Source of the DNA: Thiocystis violacea
GTDB lineage: Bacteria > Pseudomonadota > Gammaproteobacteria > Chromatiales > Chromatiaceae
Direction: 5' to 3'
Length of the DNA stretch: 64,000 bases
NCBI RefSeq assembly: GCF_016583565.1
Contig: NZ_NRRF01000026.1
Span: 1-64,000 of the forward strand
Below the pieces are notes generated by a model, which worked only from the letters and a program-made list of their open reading frames with translations, was not told where the DNA came from and made no database searches. The position numbers and the translations under genes are program-made. The stretch's first letter is position 1. Each line of letters opens with the position of its first letter. Below are positions 44,132 to 53,147 of the stretch, in pieces.

Positions 44132-45020
44132 CGTTGCAACCCCAGTCGAACAATGCGACCCACGGTCGCCAGGTGGACGCCAAAGTGCTGCGCGATCTCC
44201 CGATAGCTGTAAGCCCCGGTCGCATAGGCGGCGCGGATGGCGGCGTTGCGGTCGGTGTGCTGCGCGGCAATCACGGGTAGCGCCGGGGCAGGGGCGCGAC
44301 GTTGGGCTTTTGGGATCGACAGCAGATCGCCCCGAATCTGCGTCTTGGCCTGCATCCGCTCAACAAAGCTCGTGTCCCCCAAATAGACTTGTTGGCGAAG
44401 GCCGCTCCAGAGGTCGTTCTTGCCCATGCCTTCCCTCACGAACCGTTGGTACTGACGGCACGCCTCCTCGCGGACCTCGCCGAACTGGCTCAAGAGTGCG
44501 TCCACCGCCAGCCAGTTTGGCACAGGTGCCGCCCCGACCATGGCGCGGTAGCTGCTCCACGGCCAATCCCCCGGAGCCGGCACGAGCCCCGCGCGCACCG
44601 GATTGAGCACCACGTAACGTGACAGCTCCAGCAGATAGGCGTCCCTGTCGACGAGGATGCCCTTGAAGCGGCCCTGAAAGAGATGCCCGACCCGACCATG
44701 GCGGCGGTTGGAGGCTTGGGTATACACCCCATTCAGCTGGCGCATCCCCTTCGAGAGATTGCCCTCGACCGTCTGGACGATCAGATGGTAGTGGTTCGGC
44801 ATCAGGCAATAGGCGTTGCAGCGCCAATTGAATCGCTCCACCACCTCCGCCAGCAGGTCCAAGAACGTCGTCCGATCCGCATCGTCCTCAAAGATGGCCT
44901 CGCGCCGATCACCGCGCGAGGTGATGTGATAGAGCGCGCCCGCAAACTCGATTCGAAGAGGTCTGGCCATGTGGGAACGATAGCACATGGGTGGGGTTGT
45001 TACAATACGAGACCTGACCC
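44116..45020 (-). mobile_element. Second RAYT-type transposon with 28-base inverted ends
   Basis: Left end 44116-44143 (GGGTCAGGTCTCGCATCGTT...) and right end 44993-45020 (inverse of GGGTCAGGTCTCGTATTGTA...) match at 24 of 28 positions and enclose one transposase gene. The outer left side carries the tandem unit GGGTCAGGTAGTAAA. The right end falls inside a secreted-protein gene and truncates it. Solo or decayed ends occur at 36416, 40871 and 54166. Confidence 0.8.
44119..44970 (-). CDS. REP-associated tyrosine transposase (RAYT), second type, with C-terminal HTH
   Basis: 283 residues from ATG 44970 (MARPLRIEFAGALYHITSRG), the classic RAYT N-terminus. The HUH motif is CLMPNHYHLIVQT at about 57-69. 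The catalytic-Tyr region is LLELSRYVVLNPVRAGLV. A C-terminal helix-turn-helix reads SYREIAQHFGVHLATVGRIV, like the DnaA/transposase-type HTH of longer RAYTs. It differs strongly from the 182-residue RAYT at 29.7 kb, so two separate families coexist. Its stop lies inside the cls start region. Confidence 0.9.
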   Translation of the reverse strand: MARPLRIEFAGALYHITSRGDRREAIFEDDADRTTFLDLLAEVVERFNWRCNAYCLMPNHYHLIVQTVEGNLSKGMRQLNGVYTQASNRRHGRVGHLFQGRFKGILVDRDAYLLELSRYVVLNPVRAGLVPAPGDWPWSSYRAMVGAAPVPNWLAVDALLSQFGEVREEACRQYQRFVREGMGKNDLWSGLRQQVYLGDTSFVERMQAKTQIRGDLLSIPKAQRRAPAPALPVIAAQHTDRNAAIRAAYATGAYSYREIAQHFGVHLATVGRIVRLGLQRCET

Positions 45021-45031
45021 CTTTGCCTTTG

Positions 45032-45141
45032 CATACAACTTTTACGCCGACGGCACCCACCGAGTCGTGCTATCGGGCACGGGGCGCCAGACGGTGCACT
45101 TCGACTATCCGAACCCGTCATACGGGCATTTCAATGTGTTG
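45032..45141 (+). repeat. 110-base direct repeat, unit 1
   Basis: Differs from 45617-45726 at only two or three positions and encodes the module beginning YNFYADGTHRVV. The near identity at DNA level over so long a stretch indicates recent duplication or gene conversion. Confidence 0.9.
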
Positions 45142-45616
45142 TCGCTGCAAAACGCCTCGGCGGATGGGGTGGTGTTCGCCTCCCCGCTAGCGGTGGTGCA
45201 ACTGGAGAGCAATAGCCATGTGCTCAATCCACTGACCATCGACGCGATGAACTGGACCCTGAGCGACGATGTGACGGTACGCGGTCCGGTGCAGCTAGCG
45301 GATAGCGTGCTGGATCTGGCCGGCCATACCCTGACCGTCCAGGGCGACCTGATCCACGCCGGCGGGATCCTGACGGTCAATGGCGGCACCCTGATCGTGG
45401 AAGGCGACTACCGGATTCAGCATCTGACGACAGACGCCGAGGGTCAACCGGTCTACGAAGCGAGCAACGGATGGCTGGCTATGCAGAACGCGGAGGATCA
45501 GATTGAGGTGCGTGGGGACTTCGTCACGGACTCAACGCAGGACCACGAGGGGTACTTGTCGGCCGGCACGCTGGAGATCATGGGGGATTTCACGCAGTTG
45601 TCGACCTCCGGAAACC

Positions 45617-45726
45617 CATACAACTTTTACGCCGACGGCACCCACCGAGTCGTGCTATCGGGCACGGGGCGCCAGACGGTGCACTTCGACTACCCGAACC
45701 CTTCATACGGGCATTTCAATGTGTTG
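45617..45726 (+). repeat. 110-base direct repeat, unit 2
   Basis: Second unit of the module repeat; see 45032-45141. The flanking protein context differs (FNVLSLQNAS against FNVLEMANPS), so the repeat boundary coincides with the module boundary. Confidence 0.9.
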
Positions 45727-47093
45727 GAGATGGCCAACCCGAGTAGCCAGGGTGTGCTGTTCCAATCCAACCTGGTGGTGACTCGCCTGTTCTCGCATCA
45801 CGGCAAGGCCTTCACCTTTGCGGGCACCGTAGAAATACCGGATTTCGACGGTGACGGCCTCAGAGACGACTTGGATCCCGATCCCTTGCATGGGGACGAC
45901 GAGCCGACCTCATGCTACCCGAGTGATCATCAGATCAGCGGGGAAACCTTCCAGGATTCGCGGCTCATTCGCTCCGAGGCGACCCTCGAGACCGGTGGTA
46001 GCGTCCTGATCGCCGCTGGCGCGGACGTGACTTTCGAGGCCACGACCCGTGTCATCCTCAAGCCGGGGTTCCAAGTCAATGCCGACGGCCGGTTCGTAGC
46101 CCGGATTTCCGCCGTGGACTGTCAGACGAGCGCGGCCACCGCGGCGGATACGGGCGAGACGGAGAACGAGCCCGTAGCGGAAATCCAAGAACGGTTCAGT
46201 ACCGCCGAAGCGCATCCGTTGCGCTTCGCGGATCTACCGCTGGCATCTCTGGAATTCCTGATGGCCCGCGGGATTTCCGCCGATGACCTGGCCGATCTGC
46301 AAAGCGACGCGGAAGGGAAGTACATCGTCTTCAGCACCTCATTGGGCCTGGATGTCGGGGATGACAATGAATTGAGCGATGTCTATCTCTACCGACCGTC
46401 GGATCACGACCTGCGGTGGATCAGTCGGAATCTGGATGGCACGGCGGCAACCGCCCCGAGTGACCAACCCCGCATCGACGGCTGGGGCGAGTATGTGGTC
46501 TATCGGAGCGCGTCGGACAGGCTCACCTGGAATCCCGATACCAACGGTGTGGAGGATATCTTTCTCTACGCGATCGAGGAGTGGAGCACGGAACGGGTCA
46601 GTTGGACCGAAAGCGGTGAAGAACCGACTCAAGCGTCTTCTCATCCGGATTTGGCTGGACTTGACCTCGAAATCGTCTACGCGCGCAAGGACGAGAACGG
46701 TGAAGGGGCGATCTACGGATACGATCTGGCCGTCGATCGCTTGACTCAGCGGCAAGATGACGGGCTATGCGATGCCCACCATCCCAGGTTGAGTGCCGAT
46801 GGGCGGTACTTGGCATACCTTTGTGGCGTACCCGGCACCCGTGAGGAGGATTGCTCGGTGCACTTCATCGACCGCACGACGGGCCTTAGTGGCATGGAAC
46901 CCTGTCCGCCACAAATCGAGGCCGGCTACCGCGTGTATTTCGATACGGAAGGCGGTGGTGTGCGTTGGTTGCTGGGGCCGGATGCATCCGGCGACCAGTA
47001 TCAGTTCACCGCGAACCCCGTGTTTGATGACGCAGAAACACAGCGTCAATTTCAGTAGCACAAGAGGGTCGGGAAAGGAAAAAGGAGGCGGAT

Positions 47094-47315
47094 CTATTCA
47101 ACGCTGATCGTCGACCGGTTCACCGCCTCTAGACCTTCTCGCAGGCATCGGTCATCAGGCCGGGCTAGCCGCTCGGCCTGTGGGAGCGGCGCCCCGCCGC
47201 GACCGCTCGTCGCGCCGGGGCGGCGCTCCCACGTCGGCGTGCCGGGATGATGATCGAGGCCCTCGCGTAGCAGGCGATGGACCGCCCGCATGTGGCGCTT
47301 GCTCAGGCCAGCCAT
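47094..47315 (-). CDS. Short ORF overlapping the end of the condensin operon, running into a REP-like palindrome
   Basis: ATG 47315 overlaps the stop of the kleisin-like gene by 13 bases, a typical operon junction. The first 26 residues (MAGLSKRHMRAVHRLLREGL) look protein-like and helical. The next 18 codons are a GC-rich inverted repeat and the rest is composition-driven. This may be the truncated start of a fourth operon gene, the place where Mks/Wadjet systems keep their nuclease (MksG/JetD), but it is too short to identify. The gap from 47059 to this ORF holds nothing else. Confidence 0.4.
   Translation of the reverse strand: MAGLSKRHMRAVHRLLREGLDHHPGTPTWERRPGATSGRGGAPLPQAERLARPDDRCLREGLEAVNRSTISVE
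47180..47232. repeat. REP-like 24-bp inverted repeat
   Basis: GTGGGAGCGGCGCCCCGCCG (and four more bases) pairs with 47209-47232 with two mismatches around the loop CGCTC. This GTGGGAGCG... palindrome type is a common dispersed extragenic repeat in GC-rich gammaproteobacteria. Confidence 0.8.
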
Positions 47316-48523
47316 AGGCGCAGGTCCCGAATGATGAAGTTGCCGCTGTAGAGCGGGTGCGGCTCGCCGATCATGTCCAGCTCGAAGTGGCGTTTCTGCG
47401 CCTCGGGCAGGCCGTCGTAGCCGCCGATGACCTGGTAGAGCCAGCTCTCGGCATCCCAGGGCAGGGACTCCTGGCGATGGTAGTCGAGCGCCGAGATCGC
47501 CTGGGCGCTGTCGATGACTTGGCAGAAATAGGCGTCCACCGCCGCGCGGATCGGGCTGGGCTGGACCTCGAAGGTCTCCGGTGCGTGGAGCGTCAGATCG
47601 GGTGCGTCGCCTAGGAGCTGCGCGGGTCGATCCTGTTGCGACTGCGCGCGGATCTGGGCCAGGAGGGCGAGCAGCTCGGCTTCCAGGGTCGAGTCGTGGA
47701 TGTCCAGAGACGCGGGGGCCAGGATCGGCGGGGCCTGATTGAAGAGTTGCGGCACCACCCGGCCGCCGGCATGGGGGCCGGCCTGGTAGTCCGGGCGCTG
47801 GGTCATGTGGAGCAGCCAGCCCTTGAGCAGTCGGGTGCGGCCGCGGATCTCGCGGAAGCGGCCCAGCAGTTCGAGCAGCCGACCCTGCACGATGCTCAGC
47901 TCCTGAGTGCAGGCGCTGAGGGTGCGCTGCAGGTTGGTCACTAGCAGGTGGCGCAGCTCGCGCAGGTCGCCGGCGGTTTCGGCCAGCGTCTCGAAGCTGA
48001 CCAGCTCGAGCCCGCCGAGCAGCTCGCTGACCTGGGACTGGGTCAGCTCGTTCTCGCGGATCTTGGCGTTGAGCGTGCCGACGTAGCCGAATTCGTTGTT
48101 GATGCGACTCCAGAGCACGCGGACGCTGTGGCGCAGGGTCTCGCCGAAGGCATAGACGTGCTCCCTCAGGTCGGCCAGATGGACGTCGGCGGCGGCGTAG
48201 TCGCCCTGATGGCGGGCCTCCTTGTAGTGGTCGGCCAGGGTCATGAAGGCGGCGAGGGTGGACGCGGCGTTGGCGTCGATCTGGCGGTTGCGGTCGTTGC
48301 GCAGGGCCTCTTCGAGCAAGGCCCGAACGACGCGGCGCAGGTGCAGGTCGGCGCCGGGCTCGGGGCGGTAGAGGATGCCGTCCTTGACCAGGAGTTCCTG
48401 CACGCCGGGCTCCAGCTCATCATCCGCCAGCGAGCCGCCCAGATAGGCCTTCATGATGGGGTCGGCGTGGCGCCCGAGCTGGCGCAGAAAGCGCACCCCG
48501 GACTGATGCAGGTTGCCGCTCAC
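47303..48523 (-). CDS. Kleisin-like subunit of an Mks/Wadjet-type condensin
   Basis: 406 residues from GTG 48523, inside a GTGA overlap with the MksE-like stop; the open frame upstream is a shadow of the neighbouring genes. It is mostly alpha-helical (LFGG-free, with VSELLGGLELVSFETLAETA and LRELRHLLVTNLQRTLSACT), with winged-helix-like ends, as expected of the MksF/JetA-type subunit that bridges the SMC heads. There are no catalytic motifs. Assignment rests mainly on operon position and size. Confidence 0.65.
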   Translation of the reverse strand: MSGNLHQSGVRFLRQLGRHADPIMKAYLGGSLADDELEPGVQELLVKDGILYRPEPGADLHLRRVVRALLEEALRNDRNRQIDANAASTLAAFMTLADHYKEARHQGDYAAADVHLADLREHVYAFGETLRHSVRVLWSRINNEFGYVGTLNAKIRENELTQSQVSELLGGLELVSFETLAETAGDLRELRHLLVTNLQRTLSACTQELSIVQGRLLELLGRFREIRGRTRLLKGWLLHMTQRPDYQAGPHAGGRVVPQLFNQAPPILAPASLDIHDSTLEAELLALLAQIRAQSQQDRPAQLLGDAPDLTLHAPETFEVQPSPIRAAVDAYFCQVIDSAQAISALDYHRQESLPWDAESWLYQVIGGYDGLPEAQKRHFELDMIGEPHPLYSGNFIIRDLRLWLA

Positions 48524-49161
48524 AGCAGTTGGCCCTGGCTGGCGACCTCGGCCTGGGCCTCCAGACTCAGCCCCTCGGCCTCGTCGATGAAGCGGATCAC
48601 CTCGTAGAGATAATCCAGTTTGCCGGTCGCCAGATAGATCTGTTTCTCCGGGTTGGGACGGATCAGGTAGCCCAGCTCGCACAGCCGCCTGAAGACCAGT
48701 TTGAGCTGGTTGTCGACCGTGGGGCTGTTGGAGCCGAACAGCCGGTAGTGGCTGATGCGCGCCAACTGCTCGCGAAAGGCCGGGGTGTCTTCGATGACGG
48801 TCTGCAACGCGTTCAGACGCACCGGCGTGCCCTCGGTGAGCGGGGCGTCCTGGGCGGCGGCCTCCTGCACCAGCACCAGCCACTCGGCGAGCGGGGTCAG
48901 GGCCTGGCAGATGTCGCGGAACTGCTGACCGATCACCTTGCGCTCGGCGTCGCCCAACTGGCGGTAGCCGCAGAAGAACACCTCGCCTTGGCCGCCGGCG
49001 CCGACTGTGGCGACCTGGCGGTTGAGTTGGCCGAGGTAGTTGTCCACCTCGTCGCGATTGCCCGGAATCGTCAGGAAGCGCCAGCCGTCTTCGTCGGTGG
49101 TGCGGCAGATGAAGGCGCCCTGGAGCAGGCGCTCGATGACCTGGCCTTTGATCGACAGCAT
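48520..49161 (-). CDS. MksE/JetB-like condensin accessory subunit
   Basis: 213 residues with tandem winged-helix character (VFRRLCELGYLIRPNPEKQI, KLDYLYEVIRFIDEAEGLSL) and the N-terminal FICRTTDEDGWRFL. MksE/JetB/MukE subunits bind the kleisin and DNA. Its ATG (49159-49161) directly abuts the SMC stop at 49162-49164, and its stop overlaps the next GTG, so the three proteins are co-translated. Confidence 0.7.
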   Translation of the reverse strand: MLSIKGQVIERLLQGAFICRTTDEDGWRFLTIPGNRDEVDNYLGQLNRQVATVGAGGQGEVFFCGYRQLGDAERKVIGQQFRDICQALTPLAEWLVLVQEAAAQDAPLTEGTPVRLNALQTVIEDTPAFREQLARISHYRLFGSNSPTVDNQLKLVFRRLCELGYLIRPNPEKQIYLATGKLDYLYEVIRFIDEAEGLSLEAQAEVASQGQLL

Positions 49162-52100
49162 CTAGAGGCACTCCTCGGTCTGGCGTTGGCTCAGCTTGGC
49201 GGCGATGGTGTCGATCCGGGGCTGGACCACCTGCAGCCGGCGGCTTTGCTTGTCGACGATGTAGCGGTTGGCGAACAGCCCGAGGATCTCGGAGTCCGGA
49301 TTGGGGAAGGCGCCGAGCACGCGGATGTCGTTGGCGGTGCAGGCGTCGAAGATCTTCTTCACGTTGTGATGATGCAGGGTGCCCAGCTCGTCGATTGGCC
49401 AGTGAATGGTCAGCGCCGCGTTGCCGCGCAGCAGCCGGGTGAAGGCGAGCAGGAACTTGCACAGGATCAGGTAGGCCATGCCGTGGCTGGAGGATTCGTT
49501 GAGCTGGCGGTCGGTGCGGATCACCAGGTCGCTGTGACCCTCGCGCAGCCGCAGCTCGATCTCCAGCAGCGCGGCGACGCTCCCGCTCAGGGCGGAGCGG
49601 CCGATGATCTCCAGCGCGCGGCGCATGCTGCTGACATAGTCCTCGCTGGGGAGACCGCCGAAGCCCTCCTCGCGCCATTCGCGGAAGGCTTGGATGAAGG
49701 CCTTGAGATCGGGCCAGAATTCCAGCTCGGTGATGCGTGAGCGGATGCGCACCGCCGAGTCGGAGACGCCCTCAAGTGACAGGTCTTCCTCGACCTCGCG
49801 GGTGATGCGCGCGCTCTGCGCGGCGATGCGCCGGTCGATGTCGGCGAGCACGTCGTAGTAGTTGTTGAGATCGAGGCCAAACATCCGGCCTTCCTCGCGC
49901 AGGCCGGTCAGGCTCTGCGGCACCATGACCTTGAGCAGCTGTTCCAGGTGCGGGACCAGTTTGCGGTGGTCCAGGGCGGGAACCCCGTGCTCGCCGACCA
50001 GGGTGCAGTCGGTGCGGCTGCGCTCCCAGGTCTCCGCCAGGCTGGAGCCGGCGTTGCTGGCGATCAGGCTGTCGAAGCGCTCCACATGGGCCTTGACCGC
50101 ATCGATCATCCGTTCGCGGGCGTAGAGCTGTTCCTCGCCCAGGCGCAGGCGCTCGTCCAGCGCGCCCTCGGGCGGGGTCCCGTCACCGGACAGCTTCAGC
50201 TCGCCGAGGCGGCGCAACAGTTTCCTCAGCCAGCTGAAGTGCTCCTGCGCCTCCTGCTGGCATGCGTTCGTCTGGCAGCGCGCGGCCTCCAGTCGGCCGC
50301 GCTCGGTCTTGAAGGCGCTGGTGGAGGTCTTGAGCTGCTGCTCCAAGAGCGCCGTCTGGCGGTGGCTCTCTTCGAGCGCACGCTGGAGCGCCGGTTTGCG
50401 TGTGAGCCAAGTGTGCTGGTACCAGTCGTCGTAGCGCAGCACCTCGGTGCGGCGCCGCTCGGTGCGCTCGATCCGACCCTCCAGGTCGCCGATCTGGCGC
50501 CGCAAGGTGGTGATGGCCTGCTCGTCGACACCGCGTGACGTCAGCTCGTCCTGGTGCCATTGGTCGCAGGCGCTCAGTTCGGTCTTGGCCTGTTGCTTGC
50601 GCTCATCGATGGCGTGGCGCACGCGCTGGATTTCGCTGTCGATCCGCCCGATCACGTGTTGCCAATGGGCCTTGAGCTCCTGCGACGCCTCCTGGTGTCT
50701 GGACAGGATGTCATCGCGCCATTGCTCGCGCTCGCGCTCCAACTGCTGCATGCGGCCCTTGAGGTCCGTCAGCGCCTTGCGGGCGTCGAGCGTGCGCTCG
50801 CGCAGTGCTTCGTCGATGCGGCTCTGCTGGGCCGCGCGCTCCTCGCGGATGCGGCGCAGGTCGTCGCGGCGATTGCCTCGGTTGGTGCGCGCGAGGGTGA
50901 GTTCGCGCTGCAGGACCTCCAGTGACTCGTTACGCTCGCCGAGCTGGCGCGCGGCGGCCTGCTGGCGATGGTTCGCGTCCTGCCTCGCGTCCTCGGCCAG
51001 TTGCAGGCGCTGGCGCAGCGCCTGCTCCGAGGCCGCATGTTCGGGGATGTCGATGGCCGCCAGATCCAATTGCAGACCGAACAGGCTGTTGTGCGTCGGC
51101 TCGGTCAGGGCCGGCTTGAGGTCGGCGCGTTGCAGCAGGGCGGGGGCCAGCACCTTGCCCAGGCTCGTTTCCCAGCCGGACCGCTCGCGACGCAGAAATT
51201 CCAGTAGCGTGTGCTGGCCGGGATAGAGCAGGCGCTGGACGGCCTCCAGGTCGCGCTGGCGCTCGTCGAGCTGGCGCCTTGCCTCGCGCAGGGCCGCGTC
51301 GGACTCATCGCGCTGCCGACGCAGTGTCTGCTCCCCGGTCTCCAATCTCCGCACCTCGGCCTCGGCCGCATCGGTGTCGGCTTCCGCCTGTTCGCGGCGC
51401 CGATCGAAGACGGCCAGGCTCTGGCGCTCGTCCTCGGTGTAGCTGGCGCTGTCGATCTGGGTCTCCAGGCGTTGGCGATCCAGTCCGTATTGGACCTCGC
51501 GCTCACGAAAGGTCTCCAGTCCCGCTTCCCGGTCCGTCTGCTGGCGCTGTTGCAGTGCCGCGAGGGCGTCGTTTTGCTGCTCTTGCTGGTCCGTCCGTTG
51601 TTCCCGCAAGGCGTCCTGCTGCTCGCGTAGCTCATCGAGGCGCCGTTCGCGTTGATCCTTGATCCGCTGGATGCGCTCCAGATAGTCCCGCTCCACGTCC
51701 TGATGCTGATCGGTGAGCAGGCGGTAGCGGCCCCGGAGGTTGTCCAGGTCTTCGCGCCAGGCGCCGAGCTGCTCCAGGTCGGCACGGGCCTGCTCGATCT
51801 CGGCCTCCAGGAAGTCCTGGTGTTGCTGTTCGATCTGCTCCAGCTCGGCCGCGTCGCGGCCGCGATCGCCCTGGCGGGCCGAGAGCGCCAGGCTGAGATC
51901 GTCGCGTTGCTGCTTCCAGCGTTCCTCCAGTTGCGTCAGGGCCAAGCCAATCTGCGCGATGGTCGCTTCGTTCTCTTCCAGTTGCAGTTGCAGGCGGGTC
52001 TCGTCGACACGGTAGCCCAGCTGCAGGTTGCCCAGGCGCTGCTCGCAGGCCAGCAGGTCCTGGTACTCGCGCTCCAGCAGCTCGAACTCCGGGCGCATGG

Positions 52101-52836
52101 CGTCGAACCCCTGGATCAGCCGGCTTTCGCGAATCCAGGCCTCCACCAGCTGGGGCTTGAGGTGCGAGGTGGGCGGGCTGACCCCGTCCTCTTCCAGAAT
52201 CGCGGCGATCATGGAGCGGACGGTCTCCATCTTGCCCTCGCGCGAGTGCACCGCCTGGGCGAGCTTTTCGATATGGCGCAGCGCCTGTCCCGGCTCGCAC
52301 AGCGAGAACTGGCGGGCGAAGGCGCGCAGCTCGGCGCTGTTGGCGCTCGCGGCGAGCTGGACGCGGTCGTTCTGCAGGATGGCGCGGTAGTCGCGGGTGT
52401 TGAGCAGTCGGGTCGTGCCGACGTCCGTCTGCTTCAGCCGCCGGCCCAGCTCGGCCATGCCGAGACAGCTCAGGGTGTCGCCCTGACGGCTGCGGGTGTA
52501 GTCCGCCAGGTCGAACGCCTTCTGCACCAGCCGGTAGGCCACGCCCTTGCCGTCCGCGGCGGCGGCCAGCACCGCCTGGCAGGTCTGCCCGTCCATGCGC
52601 TGGTATTCGTAGATGATGAAACTCTGCTCGGTCGGCAGGTACCAGCGCTCGAAGCTGTCGCGGGTCGAGGGCACGACCCGGCTCGGATATTCGCCATAGA
52701 ACACGGGCACCAGCCGCTGCAGGGTGGTCTTGCCGGAGGCGTTGGTGCCGCAGATGTTGGTGTGGGCATCGACGACCAACTCCACGACGCCTTGGAGATG
52801 GGTGTTGATCAGGATGATGCGATTCAGACTGGGCAT
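49162..52836 (-). CDS. SMC-like ATPase (MksB/JetC-type)
   Basis: 1224 residues from ATG 52836 (MPSLNRIILINTHLQG); upstream codons in frame lack family residues. The Walker A motif is GTNASGKTT at 30-38. A very long Gln/Arg/Glu-rich coiled coil follows (about 270-950, interrupted by a hinge-like stretch near 560-620). The head's second half has the ABC signature region ESSSHGMAYLILCKFLLAF and Walker B LTIHWPIDELGTL. Such proteins extrude DNA loops with their kleisin and MksE partners. Wadjet members use this to detect and restrict circular plasmids, while MukB/MksB members aid chromosome organisation. The gene order (SMC first) differs from canonical jetABCD. Confidence 0.82.
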   Translation of the reverse strand: MPSLNRIILINTHLQGVVELVVDAHTNICGTNASGKTTLQRLVPVFYGEYPSRVVPSTRDSFERWYLPTEQSFIIYEYQRMDGQTCQAVLAAAADGKGVAYRLVQKAFDLADYTRSRQGDTLSCLGMAELGRRLKQTDVGTTRLLNTRDYRAILQNDRVQLAASANSAELRAFARQFSLCEPGQALRHIEKLAQAVHSREGKMETVRSMIAAILEEDGVSPPTSHLKPQLVEAWIRESRLIQGFDAMRPEFELLEREYQDLLACEQRLGNLQLGYRVDETRLQLQLEENEATIAQIGLALTQLEERWKQQRDDLSLALSARQGDRGRDAAELEQIEQQHQDFLEAEIEQARADLEQLGAWREDLDNLRGRYRLLTDQHQDVERDYLERIQRIKDQRERRLDELREQQDALREQRTDQQEQQNDALAALQQRQQTDREAGLETFREREVQYGLDRQRLETQIDSASYTEDERQSLAVFDRRREQAEADTDAAEAEVRRLETGEQTLRRQRDESDAALREARRQLDERQRDLEAVQRLLYPGQHTLLEFLRRERSGWETSLGKVLAPALLQRADLKPALTEPTHNSLFGLQLDLAAIDIPEHAASEQALRQRLQLAEDARQDANHRQQAAARQLGERNESLEVLQRELTLARTNRGNRRDDLRRIREERAAQQSRIDEALRERTLDARKALTDLKGRMQQLEREREQWRDDILSRHQEASQELKAHWQHVIGRIDSEIQRVRHAIDERKQQAKTELSACDQWHQDELTSRGVDEQAITTLRRQIGDLEGRIERTERRRTEVLRYDDWYQHTWLTRKPALQRALEESHRQTALLEQQLKTSTSAFKTERGRLEAARCQTNACQQEAQEHFSWLRKLLRRLGELKLSGDGTPPEGALDERLRLGEEQLYARERMIDAVKAHVERFDSLIASNAGSSLAETWERSRTDCTLVGEHGVPALDHRKLVPHLEQLLKVMVPQSLTGLREEGRMFGLDLNNYYDVLADIDRRIAAQSARITREVEEDLSLEGVSDSAVRIRSRITELEFWPDLKAFIQAFREWREEGFGGLPSEDYVSSMRRALEIIGRSALSGSVAALLEIELRLREGHSDLVIRTDRQLNESSSHGMAYLILCKFLLAFTRLLRGNAALTIHWPIDELGTLHHHNVKKIFDACTANDIRVLGAFPNPDSEILGLFANRYIVDKQSRRLQVVQPRIDTIAAKLSQRQTEECL

Positions 52837-53147
52837 GCGGGTCCTTGCGTGAAACGGGGCGGACGGCGGGTGATGGGGAGATCGAGGAGGGGCGATTCTA
52901 GCGATTGGACGCGCATTGGTCCGATCACGGCCGCTCGGATGCGCAGGGTAAAACAAACCGGGGCCCGTGCGGGGTTTTCCGCGGGTCGAGATGGGGCTGT
53001 GCTGGCGGCGATCGCGACGATGACTCCTGGGTGTGTGATCCCGAAGCCGTTGAGACGCTCGCCCTGCTCCGGCGAAGGGTCATTGGAGACTGGCGCCCGA
53101 CGTCAGCGAGTGCCGAGTTGCTCCAAACCTCTTCGACCTCTGGGACC
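52837..53147. other. Gap upstream of the condensin operon
   Basis: 311 bases between the SMC start and the stop of the outer-membrane protein gene. It should carry the condensin promoter, but I recognise no promoter, terminator or coding sequence in it. Confidence 0.4.

Larger units (their letters stand above)
45024..47058 (+). pseudogene. 5'-truncated secreted repeat/propeller protein
   Basis: The reading frame enters from the transposon end and encodes about 677 residues with no start or signal peptide. Two copies of a beta-helix-like module, YNFYADGTHRVVLSGTGRQT and the 16 residues after it, are separated by a segment rich in beta-solenoid turns (GHTLTVQGDLIHAGGILTVN). A TSP3 motif (DFDGDGLRDDLDPDP), a stretch with AGADVTFEAT and LKPGFQVNADG, and PD40-like repeats (HPRLSADGRYLAYLCG) follow. 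The C-terminal half is homologous to the protein ending at 33662. It would be an exported surface protein, now without its export signal. Confidence 0.8.

Noticed and set aside
44683-45023. N-terminal 113 codons of the long plus-strand ORF ending at 47058
   Set aside because: They are the antisense of the RAYT gene and its end repeat. The genuine surface-protein sequence begins only after the element boundary.
47303-49678. 791-codon minus-strand ORF as one long protein
   Set aside because: Its first two thirds lie out of frame over the MksE-like and SMC genes. Only the part from GTG 48523 is protein-like, so the start was moved there.
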